Counted from the stretch's first letter, positions 24,946 to 33,080 are shown. The stretch: DNA of 64,000 nt from Spirometra erinaceieuropaei (GCA_902702965.1 CACRXP010000387.1:460052-524051), one strand, 5' to 3'. Numbers and translations are program-made. Notes: a model not told the origin generated them from the sequence alone.

Positions 24946-26837
24946 TCATCATCATCATCATCACTTCATTAAGATGATGCCGCTGTCTCGACACTGTAGC
25001 AAAATTAAATGAATGCCCGTATTCTTCATGGTCACCTGTGTTTTTGAAAATTATCTCTTCGCACTCTTATATTCCTGTCAACCTTGTCTTCTCCTAGACC
25101 ATTCGCTTTATTTAAGGCGATGGTCTGGTCGAGACTGGCACTTTGACTGGCGGTCGCACCAAGTGCCCAGCCGCGGGGTGAACGATCACTCCACTCTGAA
25201 GCCATTTGTTCCCCTGTCCTCATTCGGGGTTCCACTTAACTGTGCTGAACTCGGCGGCTATGCCCCTGTACCAGCTTCGACGGTTGTCTGAAGACTAATT
25301 AGGGCGCCCGACGTATTTGTTTGGGGTCGACACGTCCTTGTTTATGCCTTGTTCGGTCATGGGACTGAAACCAGTCGTGTTGTGGTGCGCTTAGAGGGGG
25401 CTTCACGTTCAAAAGTGCCTCCTGTTGCCTGGAATTAATCACGCTATTGAAATACAGTAGGCTGTGGAGGGGAGGATGATGTGGATGCGCTCATGTCTCT
25501 ACAGTACAACCTAAACTAAGCTTGAGCCGTAGCTGCCTCCTCCGGGTATTGGCCGTCATTGTCGTGTTTTGTCAACTATTCTTTCATTCTCTCCTGACCT
25601 TCTCTCTTCCCCTCTCCCACATACATGTTACCTCCCTCCTTAGGTTCCGACCCTAATGACAGTTTTGGCTGTCCGAATAGTTCGCTTGACCAGTTATACA
25701 TTGTGTAGATCGATGTATTTGTATGGGATGCGTTCTGTTTCTGTCGACAGCGCAGAAGTTCGTACACGGATTCATTCTCACAGGCCGTCGGTCAACCCAG
25801 AAAGCACCTGGGGTGCTTTATCACGTTACGGCAACTTACGTAGAAATTCCGTTGGCCTAAAAATCATGCGAATCACATGACTTATGACTGTTTTGTTTGC
25901 CTCATTCGCATATTGCCTCTGGCTGTCATTACCTTCGGCAAATGTTTGCTTTAGACCTTTTTACCTTCTCGCCTGCGTGATATATTTGAATTGTAACAAA
26001 ATTACTCGGTGTAGCAGTTGAAGAGGCCCCGTCTTCGAATTCATTTTAAGAAGAGGGTGAAAATGGTGACACCAACTGTAAGGACTGCGGATTGGGCGGT
26101 TGTTATTATTATGGTTTTCGTGTGGTCGGCTGTTGTAATGCTGATGTTCGTGATAGAAGCAGCATTAGTGGCAGTGGTAGTGTTGATAAGTGCTGTTGCC
26201 GTTGCTATTAATAGGTTTCCTTCGGCCTCTGTTCGTATTTGTCAAGATTTCATCCCCTCATAAAATATTATGTAGCAAACCAAGTTTAATCTGCAAGCGC
26301 ATCTTGTGTTTATTAATAACACTTTTCATGCGCGGTTTTTTGCTTCTCTAGTGGAGGTTCCCAAATAGGGCACTTATTCCCTCGCTATTTTAGGGTGAGT
26401 TGGAACGTCTCGTAACCCAGGATGCTTCCAGTCTTGGTAGCCTGTCAGAGAAGGCTGATGAAGCCAAGACCCGACCTCCTACTGTCCTTGCCCTCAAACT
26501 CCTTTTCCGGTTGTTGCGCATGGAACCGCAGCGTGCATCTACCTGCCTCGAGACGGTCTACCTACCTTGTCTTCTCTTTGGTGCTGGACGCGAGGCTGAG
26601 ATGGCCTTCCTGCCTGAGGCCTGTCTGTTGGCGCCACAATTAGCACCGCGCCTGCTTCTCACAGCAGCAGTAGCCTCCCTGCTGGTAACGCAAGGATGCA
26701 CGGCATCGGCTTGTATACGAGCCGTCAGTGAGGCCCTCCTCCGTCTCACCCTCGATGGTCTTGATGTCGCCTGTATTGAGCATGCGGCCTCGGGCCTACT
26801 CAGCACTCCTAGTGGACCCAAGTTCACTCCAACCTAG
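51..26837 (+). CDS. INTS1: Integrator complex subunit 1 (INTS1), 3' part of the gene, 18 exons
   Basis: This spliced gene encodes the scaffold subunit of Integrator, the nuclear complex bound to RNA polymerase II that processes snRNA 3' ends and attenuates transcription. About 1,790 codons are visible; the human protein has about 2,190 residues, so the N-terminal exons lie left of the window. Recognisable INTS1 blocks appear in order: RQPDFLLELI then PWLLELVESVG with ALPLQCLSEYLL (exons 1-2), a helical repeat ending LKDASSVVRRAAWH (exon 3), YLRRPGLKYLL (exon 14), LAVNHPRACLRLLPLAAGL (exon 15), and ILMDLDRVSERKFEVLQHF (exons 16-17). The protein is rich in alpha-helical HEAT-like segments. Exons are more GC-rich than introns. 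Join: 51-339, 435-716, 843-1213, 1339-1689, 4589-4885, 7691-8051, 10805-10977, 11706-11987, 13051-13215, 15874-16121, 17486-17789, 18517-18780, 20531-20830, 21733-22071, 22145-22509, 23615-24069, 24669-24739, 26394-26837. Orthology comes from remembered family sequence. I am confident of the gene and less sure of exons 8, 11 and 12. Confidence 0.9.
435..716 (+). CDS. INTS1: INTS1 exon 2 of window
   Basis: The acceptor TTTTAG ends at 434. The first GT completes the glycine codon begun in exon 1. The exon encodes QPWLLELVESVG and MEALPLQCLSEYLLYD, one of the best-conserved INTS1 blocks, followed by a low-complexity Pro/Ser-rich linker. It ends in phase 1 at GAGAAAG, before GTGGCG. Confidence 0.85.
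843..1213 (+). CDS. INTS1: INTS1 exon 3 of window
   Basis: The acceptor CCCAG ends at 842 and phase 1 is maintained. The first half is a variable Ser/Thr/Gly linker. The second half (ending VLQSFAYRLKDASSVVRRAAWH) is a HEAT-like helix pair that matches the corresponding INTS1 region. The donor GTGAGT at 1214 fits the consensus well. Confidence 0.85.
1339..1689 (+). CDS. INTS1: INTS1 exon 4 of window
   Basis: The exon follows the acceptor GGGTTTCAG and continues the helix of exon 3 (CLALLAVEDSS). It is phase 0 at both ends and encodes helical segments ending LTEYPDFT before the strong donor GTAAGT at 1690. The intron between exons 3 and 4 is only 125 bp. Confidence 0.85.
1690..4588 (+). other. 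INTS1 intron 4, contains a palindromic element
   Basis: This 2.9-kb intron runs from donor GTAAGT to acceptor CCCGCATAG. About a third of it is foldback element copy 1 (2218-3199). The rest is AT-rich and shows no ORF that I trust. A run at 3961-4030 has weak tRNA-like A/B-box resemblance, which I do not call. Confidence 0.7.
2218..3199. mobile_element. Foldback (palindromic TA-flanked) element, copy 1
   Basis: This 982-bp element is an imperfect palindrome. The left arm (2218 to about 2640) reads as the reverse complement of the right arm (about 2800 to 3199), with ends CAGCAGGTGGGCTAA and TTAGCTCACCTACTG. The right end is followed by TA; the left flank is TC, probably a decayed TA. A short asymmetric core near 2650-2745 lies between the arms. 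No transposase ORF is present, so it is non-autonomous. TA flanks and CAGT ends suggest Tc1/mariner-type mobilisation (inference). It lies in INTS1 intron 4. Confidence 0.75.
4589..4885 (+). CDS. INTS1: INTS1 exon 5 of window
   Basis: The frame is open from the acceptor ending GCATAG at 4588, phase 0 in and out, 99 codons. It encodes GQLLLTRRSLVHDLF, matching the INTS1 helix that precedes the variable acidic loop, and FIILEVIASIFVRDIDYY. The donor is GTAAGA at 4886. The following DNA stays open for a while in frame, but homology stops at DEKN. Confidence 0.82.
4886..7690 (+). other. INTS1 intron 5
   Basis: This 2.8-kb intron carries the inverted tRNA-like SINE pair at 5440-5755. I see no other coding or RNA gene. 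It ends with a pyrimidine-rich stretch and acceptor TTTGTAG. Confidence 0.65.
5440..5755. repeat. Head-to-head inverted tRNA-derived SINE pair (316-bp hairpin)
   Basis: Two arms of about 150 bp (5440-5589 and 5606-5755) are near-perfect reverse complements around a spacer of about 16 bp. Each arm contains a tRNA-like unit. On the plus strand (5638-5722) it has an A-box-like run TAGCTTAAGTGGTTAGAACG, an anticodon-like hairpin GGCT-GTACTAA-AGCC and a B box GGTTCGAATGCC. The left arm has the same unit on the minus strand with a damaged B box. The 7-bp acceptor stem is only partly paired, so these are tRNA-derived repeats, not functional tRNA genes. Confidence 0.7.
7691..8051 (+). CDS. INTS1: INTS1 exon 6 of window
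   Basis: The acceptor TTGTAG ends at 7690 and the exon starts in phase 0. It encodes VFVAWSAGRECPMELETLES with the following hydrophobic helix, LLDTWFHRLE, and a C-terminal helix ending SAFLLTDQPQMVCV. These match the INTS1 region around the RWSSG and DIWFPEE segments of vertebrate INTS1. It ends in phase 1 before the consensus donor GTAAGT at 8052. Confidence 0.85.
8052..10804 (+). other. INTS1 intron 6, holds a telomere-like repeat unit
   Basis: This 2.75-kb intron contains the repeat unit at 10170-10680 with its telomere-like tract. Apart from that I see no gene, RNA or named element. It ends at acceptor TTTCTAG. Confidence 0.65.
10170..10680. repeat. Dispersed repeat with internal telomere-like tract, copy A
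   Basis: The segment 10170-10440 resembles 55379-55640, including GAGACCGGTGGTAATAGGG and GCAAAAGAAAAGCTATTG. It contains degenerate CCCTAA repeats at about 10376-10438. A further shared piece, CAACAGTATTGGGTCCATCAGG, follows at 10619. In this copy the two parts are separated by about 175 bp absent from copy B. The element type is unknown. Confidence 0.7.
10805..10977 (+). CDS. INTS1: INTS1 exon 7 of window (GC donor)
   Basis: Two bases after acceptor TTTCTAG (10804) complete the codon begun in exon 6. The exon encodes LDGLESVELVDLVRS and VQLLELLSELPEPALAGTAGIMRLLGLRAQK. This corresponds to the INTS1 helix pair that precedes the long linker. No GT gives a phase-compatible donor here. AAG|GCAAGT at 10978 is a textbook GC donor and keeps phase 0 with exon 8. 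Confidence 0.8.
10978..11705 (+). other. INTS1 intron 7 (GC-AG class)
   Basis: This 728-bp intron runs from GCAAGT to acceptor TCTGTAG. Short ORFs in the intron on both strands have no recognisable domain. Confidence 0.65.
11706..11987 (+). CDS. INTS1: INTS1 exon 8 of window
   Basis: The exon is 94 codons in phase 0 between acceptor CTGTAG and donor GTAAAC (11988). A Thr/Ala/Pro-rich linker is followed by a helical segment, NLWRDLVFRLSAEAGGPALK and KWILDLFN. A second frame is also open across most of this exon. I chose phase 0 because it joins both neighbours and gives helical, INTS1-like content. Confidence 0.7.
11988..13050 (+). other. INTS1 intron 8
   Basis: This 1.06-kb intron has no feature I can name. 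It ends in a pyrimidine-rich tract and acceptor TTCTTCAG. Confidence 0.6.
13051..13215 (+). CDS. INTS1: INTS1 exon 9 of window
   Basis: This 55-codon exon in phase 0 lies between TTCTTCAG and donor GTAAAG at 13216. It encodes a short linker and the hydrophobic helix pair ALVDLILDLPEPQLCRMLLL. It lacks an ATG. Support comes from phase agreement with both neighbours and strong splice sites. Confidence 0.75.
13216..15873 (+). other. INTS1 intron 9
   Basis: This 2.66-kb intron contains the (GAT)n microsatellite at 15003-15087. ORFs at 13909-14217 (plus) and 13970-14155 (minus) show no recognisable motif. The stretch 14640-14960 is GC-richer and resembles dispersed repeat DNA, but I cannot name it. 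Confidence 0.6.
15003..15087. repeat. (GAT)n microsatellite
   Basis: About 28 uninterrupted GAT units lie inside INTS1 intron 9. Translating this tract gives Met or Ile homopolymers that are not real proteins. Confidence 0.97.
15874..16121 (+). CDS. INTS1: INTS1 exon 10 of window
   Basis: The exon starts in phase 0 after CTTCTAG and ends in phase 2 (GG) before donor GTACGG at 16122. The single A at 17486 then completes a glycine codon. It encodes RELCISRFERALEMRQSSP and SLRLPLSQLIDPVFG. The phase-2 match with exon 11 supports the call. Confidence 0.78.
16122..17485 (+). other. INTS1 intron 10
   Basis: This 1.36-kb intron has no named repeat or gene. ORFs at 16987-17208 (minus) and 17023-17271 (plus) lack recognisable domains. 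It ends at acceptor TTCATTTAG. Confidence 0.6.
17486..17789 (+). CDS. INTS1: INTS1 exon 11 of window (3' end uncertain)
   Basis: The exon encodes SLEQRLQLLTLFGFSAALPP, DLDNFWSLVRSLVF and PPVRRFLLEELVHNAGSS. The last of these matches the INTS1 block around the HLEELL motif. The start is fixed by phase 2 from exon 10. The end could be 17785 (before GTTCGT), 17789 (GTGTCA) or 17807 (GTACTG). Only the last two keep phase 0 with exon 12. Confidence 0.75.
18321..18400 (+). other. Possible extra INTS1 micro-exon (unresolved)
   Basis: After acceptor GACCTAG (18314-18320), phase 0 reads DRVDHDESSGKEDENCRSN. This is an acidic, linker-like peptide that would suit the variable INTS1 loop. No convincing donor follows before an in-frame TGA at about 18414. 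It may be an alternative or decayed exon, or chance. Confidence 0.25.
18517..18780 (+). CDS. INTS1: INTS1 exon 12 of window (tentative)
   Basis: This is 88 open codons in phase 0 between acceptor CCTTAG (18511-18516) and the consensus donor GTGAGT (18781). It includes RIWLNNQLNLSPNLRLS and GKAAGPYLIPHLDF, which resemble the INTS1 WLE...LRL and RPYLLTLF segments. Between them is a Gly/Arg-rich run derived from a G tract. Splice sites and position are good, similarity is modest. Confidence 0.55.
18781..20530 (+). other. INTS1 intron 12, contains a palindromic element
   Basis: This 1.75-kb intron carries foldback element copy 2 (19387-20360), which makes up more than half of it. The remainder shows nothing recognisable. 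Confidence 0.65.
19387..20360. mobile_element. Foldback (palindromic TA-flanked) element, copy 2
   Basis: This 974-bp imperfect palindrome has ends CAGTAGATGTGCTAA and TTAGCATCTACTG, flanked on both sides by TA. The arms share the family signature: CTGAAATGC near the ends, then a GGCCGTCTGCAAAAACTA run, then AGAAAGCATGCATAAAAATA. The core around 19800-19910 lies in the same orientation as copy 1. No ORF. It lies in INTS1 intron 12. Confidence 0.8.
20531..20830 (+). CDS. INTS1: INTS1 exon 13 of window
   Basis: The exon is phase 0 after ACTTAG and ends at GAGAAG before GTCTCG (20831). It encodes SSRVLDFVTTLLN and FTDPVEALHLLLHILSESIA. These match the INTS1 SASLDFLWACI and LISLVELIL helices. 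The start could be 20531 or slightly downstream; the frame is the same. Confidence 0.82.
20831..21732 (+). other. INTS1 intron 13
   Basis: This 900-bp intron shows no named feature. It ends at GGTTTTCAG. Confidence 0.6.
21733..22071 (+). CDS. INTS1: INTS1 exon 14 of window
   Basis: This is 113 open codons in phase 0 between GGTTTTCAG and donor GTGTGT (22072). It encodes ALFDLALQSWPRISVICLEI and, near the end, RQHAQNFLICVYLRRPGLKY. The latter matches the INTS1 segment LLLQLYLQRPEL and gives strong support for orthology. The following intron is only 73 bp. Confidence 0.88.
22145..22509 (+). CDS. INTS1: INTS1 exon 15 of window
   Basis: The exon is phase 0 after CACTTCTCAG and ends in phase 2 before GTTAGT (22510). 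It is the most recognisable INTS1 block of the window: SAIASCTLAVNHPRACLRLL, then SRYHLDFFLGLLHFMELL. These align with the vertebrate CRKLAVAHP...HLPMIAALLHGR and LHVLGLLELL regions. Confidence 0.92.
22510..23614 (+). other. INTS1 intron 15
   Basis: This 1.1-kb intron shows no gene or named repeat. It ends at acceptor AAGCTACAG. Confidence 0.6.
23615..24069 (+). CDS. INTS1: INTS1 exon 16 of window
   Basis: The first T completes an arginine codon (phase 2 in). The exon encodes DRILLGLIHVMASYPNHARK, a Pro/Ser-rich loop and ALLLPFAPPKPAKQ. The phase-1 end, SDSDG|GTATTC, joins exon 17. The protein similarity covers the INTS1 F-T-P-L-T-A-A-E and YMKRLSRG regions. Confidence 0.85.
24070..24668 (+). 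other. INTS1 intron 16
   Basis: This 600-bp intron has no named feature. The frame stays open into it for about 65 codons, but the homology and the acceptor at 24668 place the exon end at 24069. Confidence 0.65.
24669..24739 (+). CDS. INTS1: INTS1 exon 17 of window
   Basis: This short 71-bp exon lies between TTCTTCCAG and the consensus donor GTAAGC. It encodes IVGILMDLDRVSERKFEVLQ, which corresponds to the highly conserved INTS1 VLSDIDEMSRRRPEIL segment. Confidence 0.92.
24740..26393 (+). other. INTS1 intron 17
   Basis: This 1.65-kb intron includes the CGT/CAT microsatellite at 24911-24963 and a triplet-rich low-complexity stretch at about 26090-26210. It ends at CTATTTTAG. Confidence 0.65.
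24911..24963. repeat. (CGT)n(CAT)n compound microsatellite
   Basis: About eleven CGT units pass directly into about six CAT units. The CAT part could derive from CGT by C-to-T transition. It lies inside an INTS1 intron. Confidence 0.95.
26394..26837 (+). CDS. INTS1: INTS1 terminal exon
   Basis: The exon is phase 0 after ATTTTAG and runs to TAG at 26835-26837. It encodes ELERLVTQDASS (the INTS1 NLQRLMSSAEE position), then helices TVLALKLLFRLLRMEPQRAS and VYLPCLLFGAGREAEMAFL, and ends GLLSTPSGPKFTPT. This matches the INTS1 C-terminal HEAT repeats. No AATAAA lies in the first 250 bp after the stop, so the 3' end of the mRNA is unknown. Confidence 0.9.
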   Translation, partial: GELERLVTQDASSLGSLSEKADEAKTRPPTVLALKLLFRLLRMEPQRASTCLETVYLPCLLFGAGREAEMAFLPEACLLAPQLAPRLLLTAAVASLLVTQGCTASACIRAVSEALLRLTLDGLDVACIEHAASGLLSTPSGPKFTPT

Positions 26838-27155
26838 ACCTCACTTATAGGTCGGCTAAGCGGACCCATTTATTTGACCTCCTCTGTTCAGCCGAGCCAA
26901 TCTTCCCCCCCCCCCTCCCCCACGCCTCTTTGTAAAACATCGCCACCCAATATACCTTTTTGTCCTTTGTACTGAGGGTGAGCCGGGAAGGGAGTCATTC
27001 CGCGTACCGTTTTCTTCAAAGGGCCAGGCAACAGACATCACGCTCCGCAGTGTCATATACTGCTCTCGCACATGCTTGTATTTTAGAGAAAACTATAAAG
27101 TAGATCCGATCGCCGATACGGGGAGTTTATTTGTCCAGGCCTTCAGGTCCACATA
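26838..27155 (+). other. INTS1 3' flank
   Basis: This is the putative 3' UTR and flank. It contains a C-rich tract at about 26905-26924 and no canonical polyadenylation signal. The foldback element begins at 27156. Confidence 0.5.
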
Positions 27156-28150
27156 CAGTGCGTGATCTATCTCATGAAATGTTGGCTGGAATTCTGAAAT
27201 GCGTTTTCGATTAGGAAGGATTACTTGATCGCGGTTGTGATACTGATTATCTTAAGGCATACTCTTATAACATTTTAGACTCGGCAGGATGTCGGCTTTT
27301 AAATACACCTCTTTTCAATCTCCTGTAGAAAGTGTGCCCGGTAAAATATGACTACTTAAGTAGCATGCAGTTTTCCCATTGATTTTCGATGGTCTTGGAA
27401 ATTCAAATATATTTTATAGAAACCACAAATAAAAATGTGCTTTCTTTTAGTTAATCAATAGAGAATCACGTCTTCTTTATATTTTATACTCAAGAAAGGA
27501 GAATAATTAGGTTTTAAAGAAGTTTTCTAATTGCCGGAAAATTTGGAGCCTGATCATTAGTTGCATTAGCGCTTAGTGATTACGCTCTACAAGGTGCATG
27601 CGTTCCGCGTAAAGAAAATCCCATATTTTTCTATGTCATTAAAGAGATATTATACAGGGTCTATAAAAGTTTGCAATGGATGCGGGCCATGTTGTACATT
27701 TCATGAGGAGCAGTGGTAAACGCCAGGTACGATGCTATTTGAATGGACATTTCGCGGTCTTAAAAAGTCTCATAATAAGAAACTTTTTTAAAACCTAATT
27801 ATACACCTTCCTTAAGTATAAAATATAAATAAGACGTGATTGTCTATTGATTGACTAAAAGAAAGCACATTTTTGTTTGTGGTTTCCATAAACTATCTTT
27901 GAATTTCCAAAACCATCGAAAACCAATGGGAAAAATGCATGCTACTTAAGTAGTCATTTTTTTACCGAGCACACTTGCTACAGGAGATTGAAAAGATGTG
28001 CATTTAAAAGCCGACATCCTGCCGAGTCTAAAATGTTATAAGAGTATGCCTTAAGATAATCAGTATCACAACCGCGACCAAGTAATCCTTCCTAATCGAA
28101 AACACATTTCAGAATTTCAGCCAACATTTCATGAGATAGGTCACGCACCG
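27156..28150. mobile_element. Foldback (palindromic TA-flanked) element, copy 3
   Basis: This 995-bp palindrome is flanked by TA, with ends CAGTGCGTGATCTATCTC and GAGATAGGTCACGCACCG. It is very close in sequence to copy 4, but its asymmetric core is in the opposite orientation. No ORF. It lies about 320 bp after the INTS1 stop. Confidence 0.82.
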
Positions 28151-30626
28151 TAAATGTCTATCGTCGGTGGTGATTAAACACGAGTTAGCCAATCGACCTA
28201 CCCATTTAATGAATTCTCGTCGAGTCTTTGGGCCTCTGTTAGCCTTCGGTCGGTCTTGTCCGGCCAGTTATCCTCCTGTTGGAAAGATGGAAGACAGCAA
28301 CTTCTTATCACTGTTCACACCTCCACAACACCAGCCTATGTTCGCGTAATTGATATCCGGCCCTTGCCCACTTTGACCCCCGAGTCTGATAGGAGAGTTA
28401 AGATTGCCCACCAGACTCTAGTTCGCCTTTAGCTTGCACAGTTGCCTCGGGTCAGTAAACAACTCTGACAAGTAACCCTTCCGCGCAGACATCCTATACT
28501 AGAGTTTATCCTTGGCAAGGCATTTATGGTTAGGATTTCGTGTTGGCGTCTGGACTTTTATGGTTGACATTAGGGCTACGGGTAGGTTTGCTTCCCCTAT
28601 GCCGTCTTAACCAATTCGGCATTCTTTAACCAACGGTCTTAGATTACCTGTTTCCCTCCCGTTGACACACTCCTTCGCATCCTCGGGGTTGCGCCGTCTG
28701 TTACGATACCTTGGACTAATGAGAAACACATGCAAAATGAGTTTTCTAAATGCCTGTTACAGGTCCCGTTACTTGCCGTATCCATCTACCCTACGGATAA
28801 AACTAATATTAACATCTCGTACTACGTGAGTCCTTGGGCTCTATTGTTTTAGTGAGCTCACATTTTCAATTCTTGCCGGTATAGCTTTACTGGGTAGGGC
28901 GCTGCAAGCAAATCTGTCTCCTATCCGTCCTGTCTGAGGCGTATGGCCGGTGGCATGCTAATTGTTGACTCGTGTATTCGCCTAGTAAGCGAGACCGCCC
29001 TATAGCGCGGTGGTTTCCTGCCGCGTGCGAAAATGAGGCGACAGGAATGGTGCGTCGAGTTCTGGGCCGCCTTGACAGTGTTTGGCGGAAGGGGTCGTTT
29101 AGGGCGCGTGGCTGTTGTTATCTTCTCTTGGTAAACTGAATACGGTAAGGACTTGACGACCGCGCATAGGTCTTAACCTAATGGTGGGGGTGTGTTATTG
29201 ACACAATGGAAGCAAAGCGTTGGCGTTATACCCGGAGGCGAGTTCTGTCCGTAGCGTCTTTTACAATCAAAGAGGCCATTGGAGGGACCCATCCGCGTTA
29301 TTTAATTTGTTCGTATGTTTGGCCGCTGAACTCGAGGAAATGTCATCAGCAGAACGTAGACAGCTTCATGGAGTATCAAGCGTTAAGGGACTCCCGTCTT
29401 TAACCCTGCCTCCTTCGAGGTGCACCTGCATAGCCACACGTATGAATTTGGATGGGTGGAGTATAATGTATTGTGACGACAGGACATCTTTCCCTGGAGG
29501 TTCTTGACGGCGGGAGGTCAAAAGAAGTCGGGTTCCACTTCGCAGGAGTGTTCACCTAACTGACCGTGGACTTTACCGACGGTAAAGGAAGGCCTCTGCT
29601 TTCGGTAGTGAGCGCCTTAGTCTATCAGAGGATCTAATGACCTTACTGGCAGGACGTAGGGCCTACCTAGGTGCTCGGATTCGGCCTCCTGCTTTTTCAT
29701 TTATTTTCTGGCAATTGTGCAAGTGACTCTTGTTACTGCATAGGTGAAACTGGTTGAAGGCTGAGATTCGAGCTACGAGAGCCCATTCAAACACCGCAGT
29801 GAACAGGTCATTTATCTTGACCGTTCATGTCTGATTCACAATTTTGTTTCTTCCATCGAGAAGTCAACCGGCCAATCCGCCAAAAAGACGAGTCAAGAGC
29901 TGATAACAGTCTTCACTGAACGGCAGACTGGAGTCGCTCAAATCCTGCCCAATCTGTTGATAGTAGCAGACGGAAAAGTCATTAAATACAGGGTGACAGC
30001 GCAACGTTAAGCTAAATTGCCTGCCCGGTGCCTGTCAAAGTGTTTTCGTGCAGTGCCTGTGTTGATGGGACTTCTCAGACAGTACTAGACCGTCAGAAGT
30101 TGGGCTCCTCGGATGCCAGCTACGTGAATGTGTCATGAAGAACAGATAACGAAGGAGGAGATAGAGTCGTACCTTTAGTTGGCGGCCTTCCAAGCCACGG
30201 CGCTTAGTGCACTGTCATAGATCCCAGCGCATCGGATTGTTTCTAGTAAGCAATGTGTGTTGAGACCGTCAACCACCGTCTTCCCGCTCCCAGGAATCAG
30301 TCGATTTTCCCGGTCGGTTAACCCACTGCTGCTGAGATTGTGCGCAGTGGCTGACAGAGTTAAGAGCAGACCGTCTTCGCTTGTCGCACACACGACCTGA
30401 CCCCACACAACACACTAAGGATGCACACAAGGGGGATGAACTGATCTGATCTCGCCTCTGTAATAGAGTAGCAGAGGAGCCACATGGAGAGGAAGCCAAC
30501 GAGACGATTTCCACTTGCGTAAAAGGCACCGATTCTGTGCTCCTGACGGGTAATAAGTGACGTGCTCGTATGTGGTATATGTGCTAGTAAGGAGATGTGC
30601 AATGGTGTAATTAAGTCTACGGTGAT
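28151..30626. other. Intergenic DNA, nothing recognised
   Basis: About 2.5 kb without a supportable gene. Short ORFs (for example 29206-29507) have no motif, and 28980-29520 is G-rich. It may include the 3' untranslated tail of the adjacent minus-strand LINE. Confidence 0.5.
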
Positions 30627-33080
30627 TTATCGCAGATTTTCCCGGGAGCGCATGCGACCGCGTAGGCTCATGCGATGACTGAATGTGTGAGGGAAACGCA
30701 GAAAGTTGAGGCGATTGCGACGGATGAACGTTGGTGCTGTAGACACTGGCTCACTAGTCTTTTTGCAAGCGACTTACCAGATCAATGCGTGATGCATGTG
30801 TGCGGTTGCAATATGGACAGGGTAAGTTGGGAAATGCTGAGTCGGTTGCGATGGTAATGTTGCTAGTAATGGTCGCGCTGGTGTGTGGGGATTTGGTAGT
30901 GCTGGAGACGAAAGAGTTGTCGAATGGGAAAAGTGTGTTTGGCGTGCCGACATGGTTAGTTGGTCATAGTGTGATGGATTTGCAAGTGTGCGATCGCAAT
31001 GAGTAAGGGGCGGGATTGAGTTGATATTGCTGGTATTGGGGGCGGTGGTGGTGAGGGTGATGGATGGCGGATGTCGAGAGTGTTCTCGGCGGTGGGGTTG
31101 GAGAGGTGGTAGTAATGAACGCGGAAGTTGTGGCGGGGATGAGGGGAATGGTGGAAGTCTAAGACGTCGGTTGTGACGTTGTGGCATTAGGAGTGTGATC
31201 GCTGGTGTCGGCGATGATGGTGCAGGTAGCCGTCGTGAATGTTGGTGCAAGGTGTCGATATGAGCGTTTTCGGAGGCATCCGGTGGAATTGTTGGGGTGT
31301 TGCATTTGATCTGGAGATGTCCGACGAGATTGATCCGTGCGCCGAACATTCGTTGACAGCGCGGGAACGTTGGAATTGGTAGGGTTTAGGGGTTAAGATC
31401 CCGTGGCGTTGTGATTTGCTAGCCGTCCTTTTGGCTTTAGCAGCGACGATCTAGTCGGCTTCGTATATTGCTGCAACTATCTTTACTGCTCCTATCCTGG
31501 CCGGTCCGTTCTGGGCGAGGTCCTTACAGGTTTTGCAATTTCTTTGGAGCGCTCTCTAGGATGTCTTTGTAGCGTCGTTTTTGGCCGCCATGTCAGCAAG
31601 TACGCATAGCGACATCATTGTATAAGAATAAGTGGGGTGATCGTTCATCGTCCATCCTCACGAGGTAGCCTCTACGTTGCAGTTGCCTCAGCATGACGTA
31701 CATGCTGAAGAGTTCTGTCCGTTCCACTACTTCTGTGTAGGGTATGCTGCTGTATCACCTCAACCTTAGTTTTCTCTTAAGACAGCTGAGGTGGACATGA
31801 TTGAGTCTCCTGGCCTAATTGGCCTAGACAGTCCACGTCTCCGCCATGCACAGTGGCGTTGTCAGGAGTACCGCCCCGTACATTTTCATCTTCGTCTTCA
31901 ACCGAAGTTCATGGCAGTTTCAGTAGGAGACCTGCAGCCAGCCGAATACCTGGCTAGCGTCATAGATCCGGTGGACCATTTCGTTGTCGATTTTGATGCA
32001 GCGTGAGAGTATGTTGCTTGAATAGGCGAACTGCTTTACGGTTTTGATTTGCGTGTCGTTCCCAGTGATGAGAGGGCGTTGTATTCAGCATTAGGTAACG
32101 GTTGATACACAACCACCATTCTGTCCGTGTTGATGGTCAACCTGGAGTTGGAAGAGCCCAAGGCAAGGAAGCTCGTACTTCGTCGCATGTGAGACTCAGT
32201 CGCGGTGTCGAGTGCGTAGGCATCCGCGAAGAGCAGGTCGCGGGGAGTAGTTGTGGTAGACGTGTTAGAGCTTGCAGGCGCCAGGTATTGTGAAGATGGA
32301 CATAGGACTTATGGACAATGCTGATCCCTGGGCCCTCATCACGTTAGGCCTCCACCAGCATGACATGACAGGCATGGCAGGGAACATGAAACTGAAGGAG
32401 ATGGCAGCGAGCACGCAGCCGTGTTTTATTCCATTAATCACTGTGAATACTTCTGAGACTGTGCCATTGTCCGTGTCACGCGCTATCATCCCGACGTGCA
32501 TCTGACACACTATGTGCGTGGATGGTTTAGGGCTGCCAAAACTCTGCATAGTTTGCCAGAGTCAATCCCGATTCACAGGGTTGGAGGCTTCCGTGAGTTT
32601 GGCGAAAATAGTGCAGGGGCGGATCTGCATCTCTTGGTGGGGTGGTTTCGCGGTGTCTTTGGAAGCCACGCTGGCTTTTTGGGAGAAGTTTGTGTTCCAG
32701 ATATTCGGCGGGGCGATTGAGAAGGATGTGAGCGGTCTTTCTGGCACCATTGAACAGCGAGATTCCCTTGTGGTTATGACAGTTGCTGGTTCCCTTTCCG
32801 CTTTAAGGAATGGACGTCTGTCGTGTTCTGGGGAATTGTCCTTTCCGCCACATCTCCTGGAATAGTGCCGTAAGGTTGTGCATTTGCCGAGAACGGCCGT
32901 GCTTGAAGACTTTGGTCGCGATCGCGTTGGAACCCTGATCAGCCTTTTGCGTCCTGAAACCTTGCGATGTAGGGTATTTCGCAGTGAAAATAGTTTACTT
33001 GGCATGTCTACTGAAATGGAAACAAGTAGCAAACAATTTTGGCGTTGGTGCCATTGGCCTTCGGGGGAGAGGTGATTATG
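30627..33080 (-). mobile_element. LINE retrotransposon fragment, 5'-truncated (RT plus zinc-finger tail), minus strand
   Basis: Read on the minus strand from about 33080 to 30627, shifting frames give a decayed reverse transcriptase. Pieces include KASVASKDTAKPP (from a CGFRRHRGTTD-type motif), NGIKHGCVLA (the conserved NGVKQGCVLAP-type block), and LKTKMKMYGAVLLTTPLCMA followed by SIPYTEVVERTELFSMYV near 31700-31960. A Pro-rich C-terminal tail follows, with degenerate C2H2-like units (FPHTFSHRMSLRGRMR) and a TAA at 30627-30629. It is the same family as the copy at 34615-37410. The endonuclease and N-terminal RT are missing, and there are many frameshifts and stops. Confidence 0.82.
30774..31349 (-). 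pseudogene. Pro/His-rich LINE C-terminal tail ORF (191 aa)
   Basis: This is the longest open stretch in the right half of the window. It begins FGARINLVGHLQIKCN, a degenerate zinc-finger unit, continues as a Pro/Thr/Ser-rich linker, and contains LTHCDRTL, a remnant of a CPHCDRTF finger. It is the tail of the minus-strand LINE ORF, not a host protein. Confidence 0.75.

Noticed and set aside
26905..26924. C-rich tract after the INTS1 stop as a regulatory site
   Set aside because: Simple homopolymer-like run with no supporting motif.
30774..31349. 191-codon Pro/His-rich ORF as a novel host protein
   Set aside because: Position, strand and finger-like repeats show it is the C-terminal tail of the minus-strand LINE.
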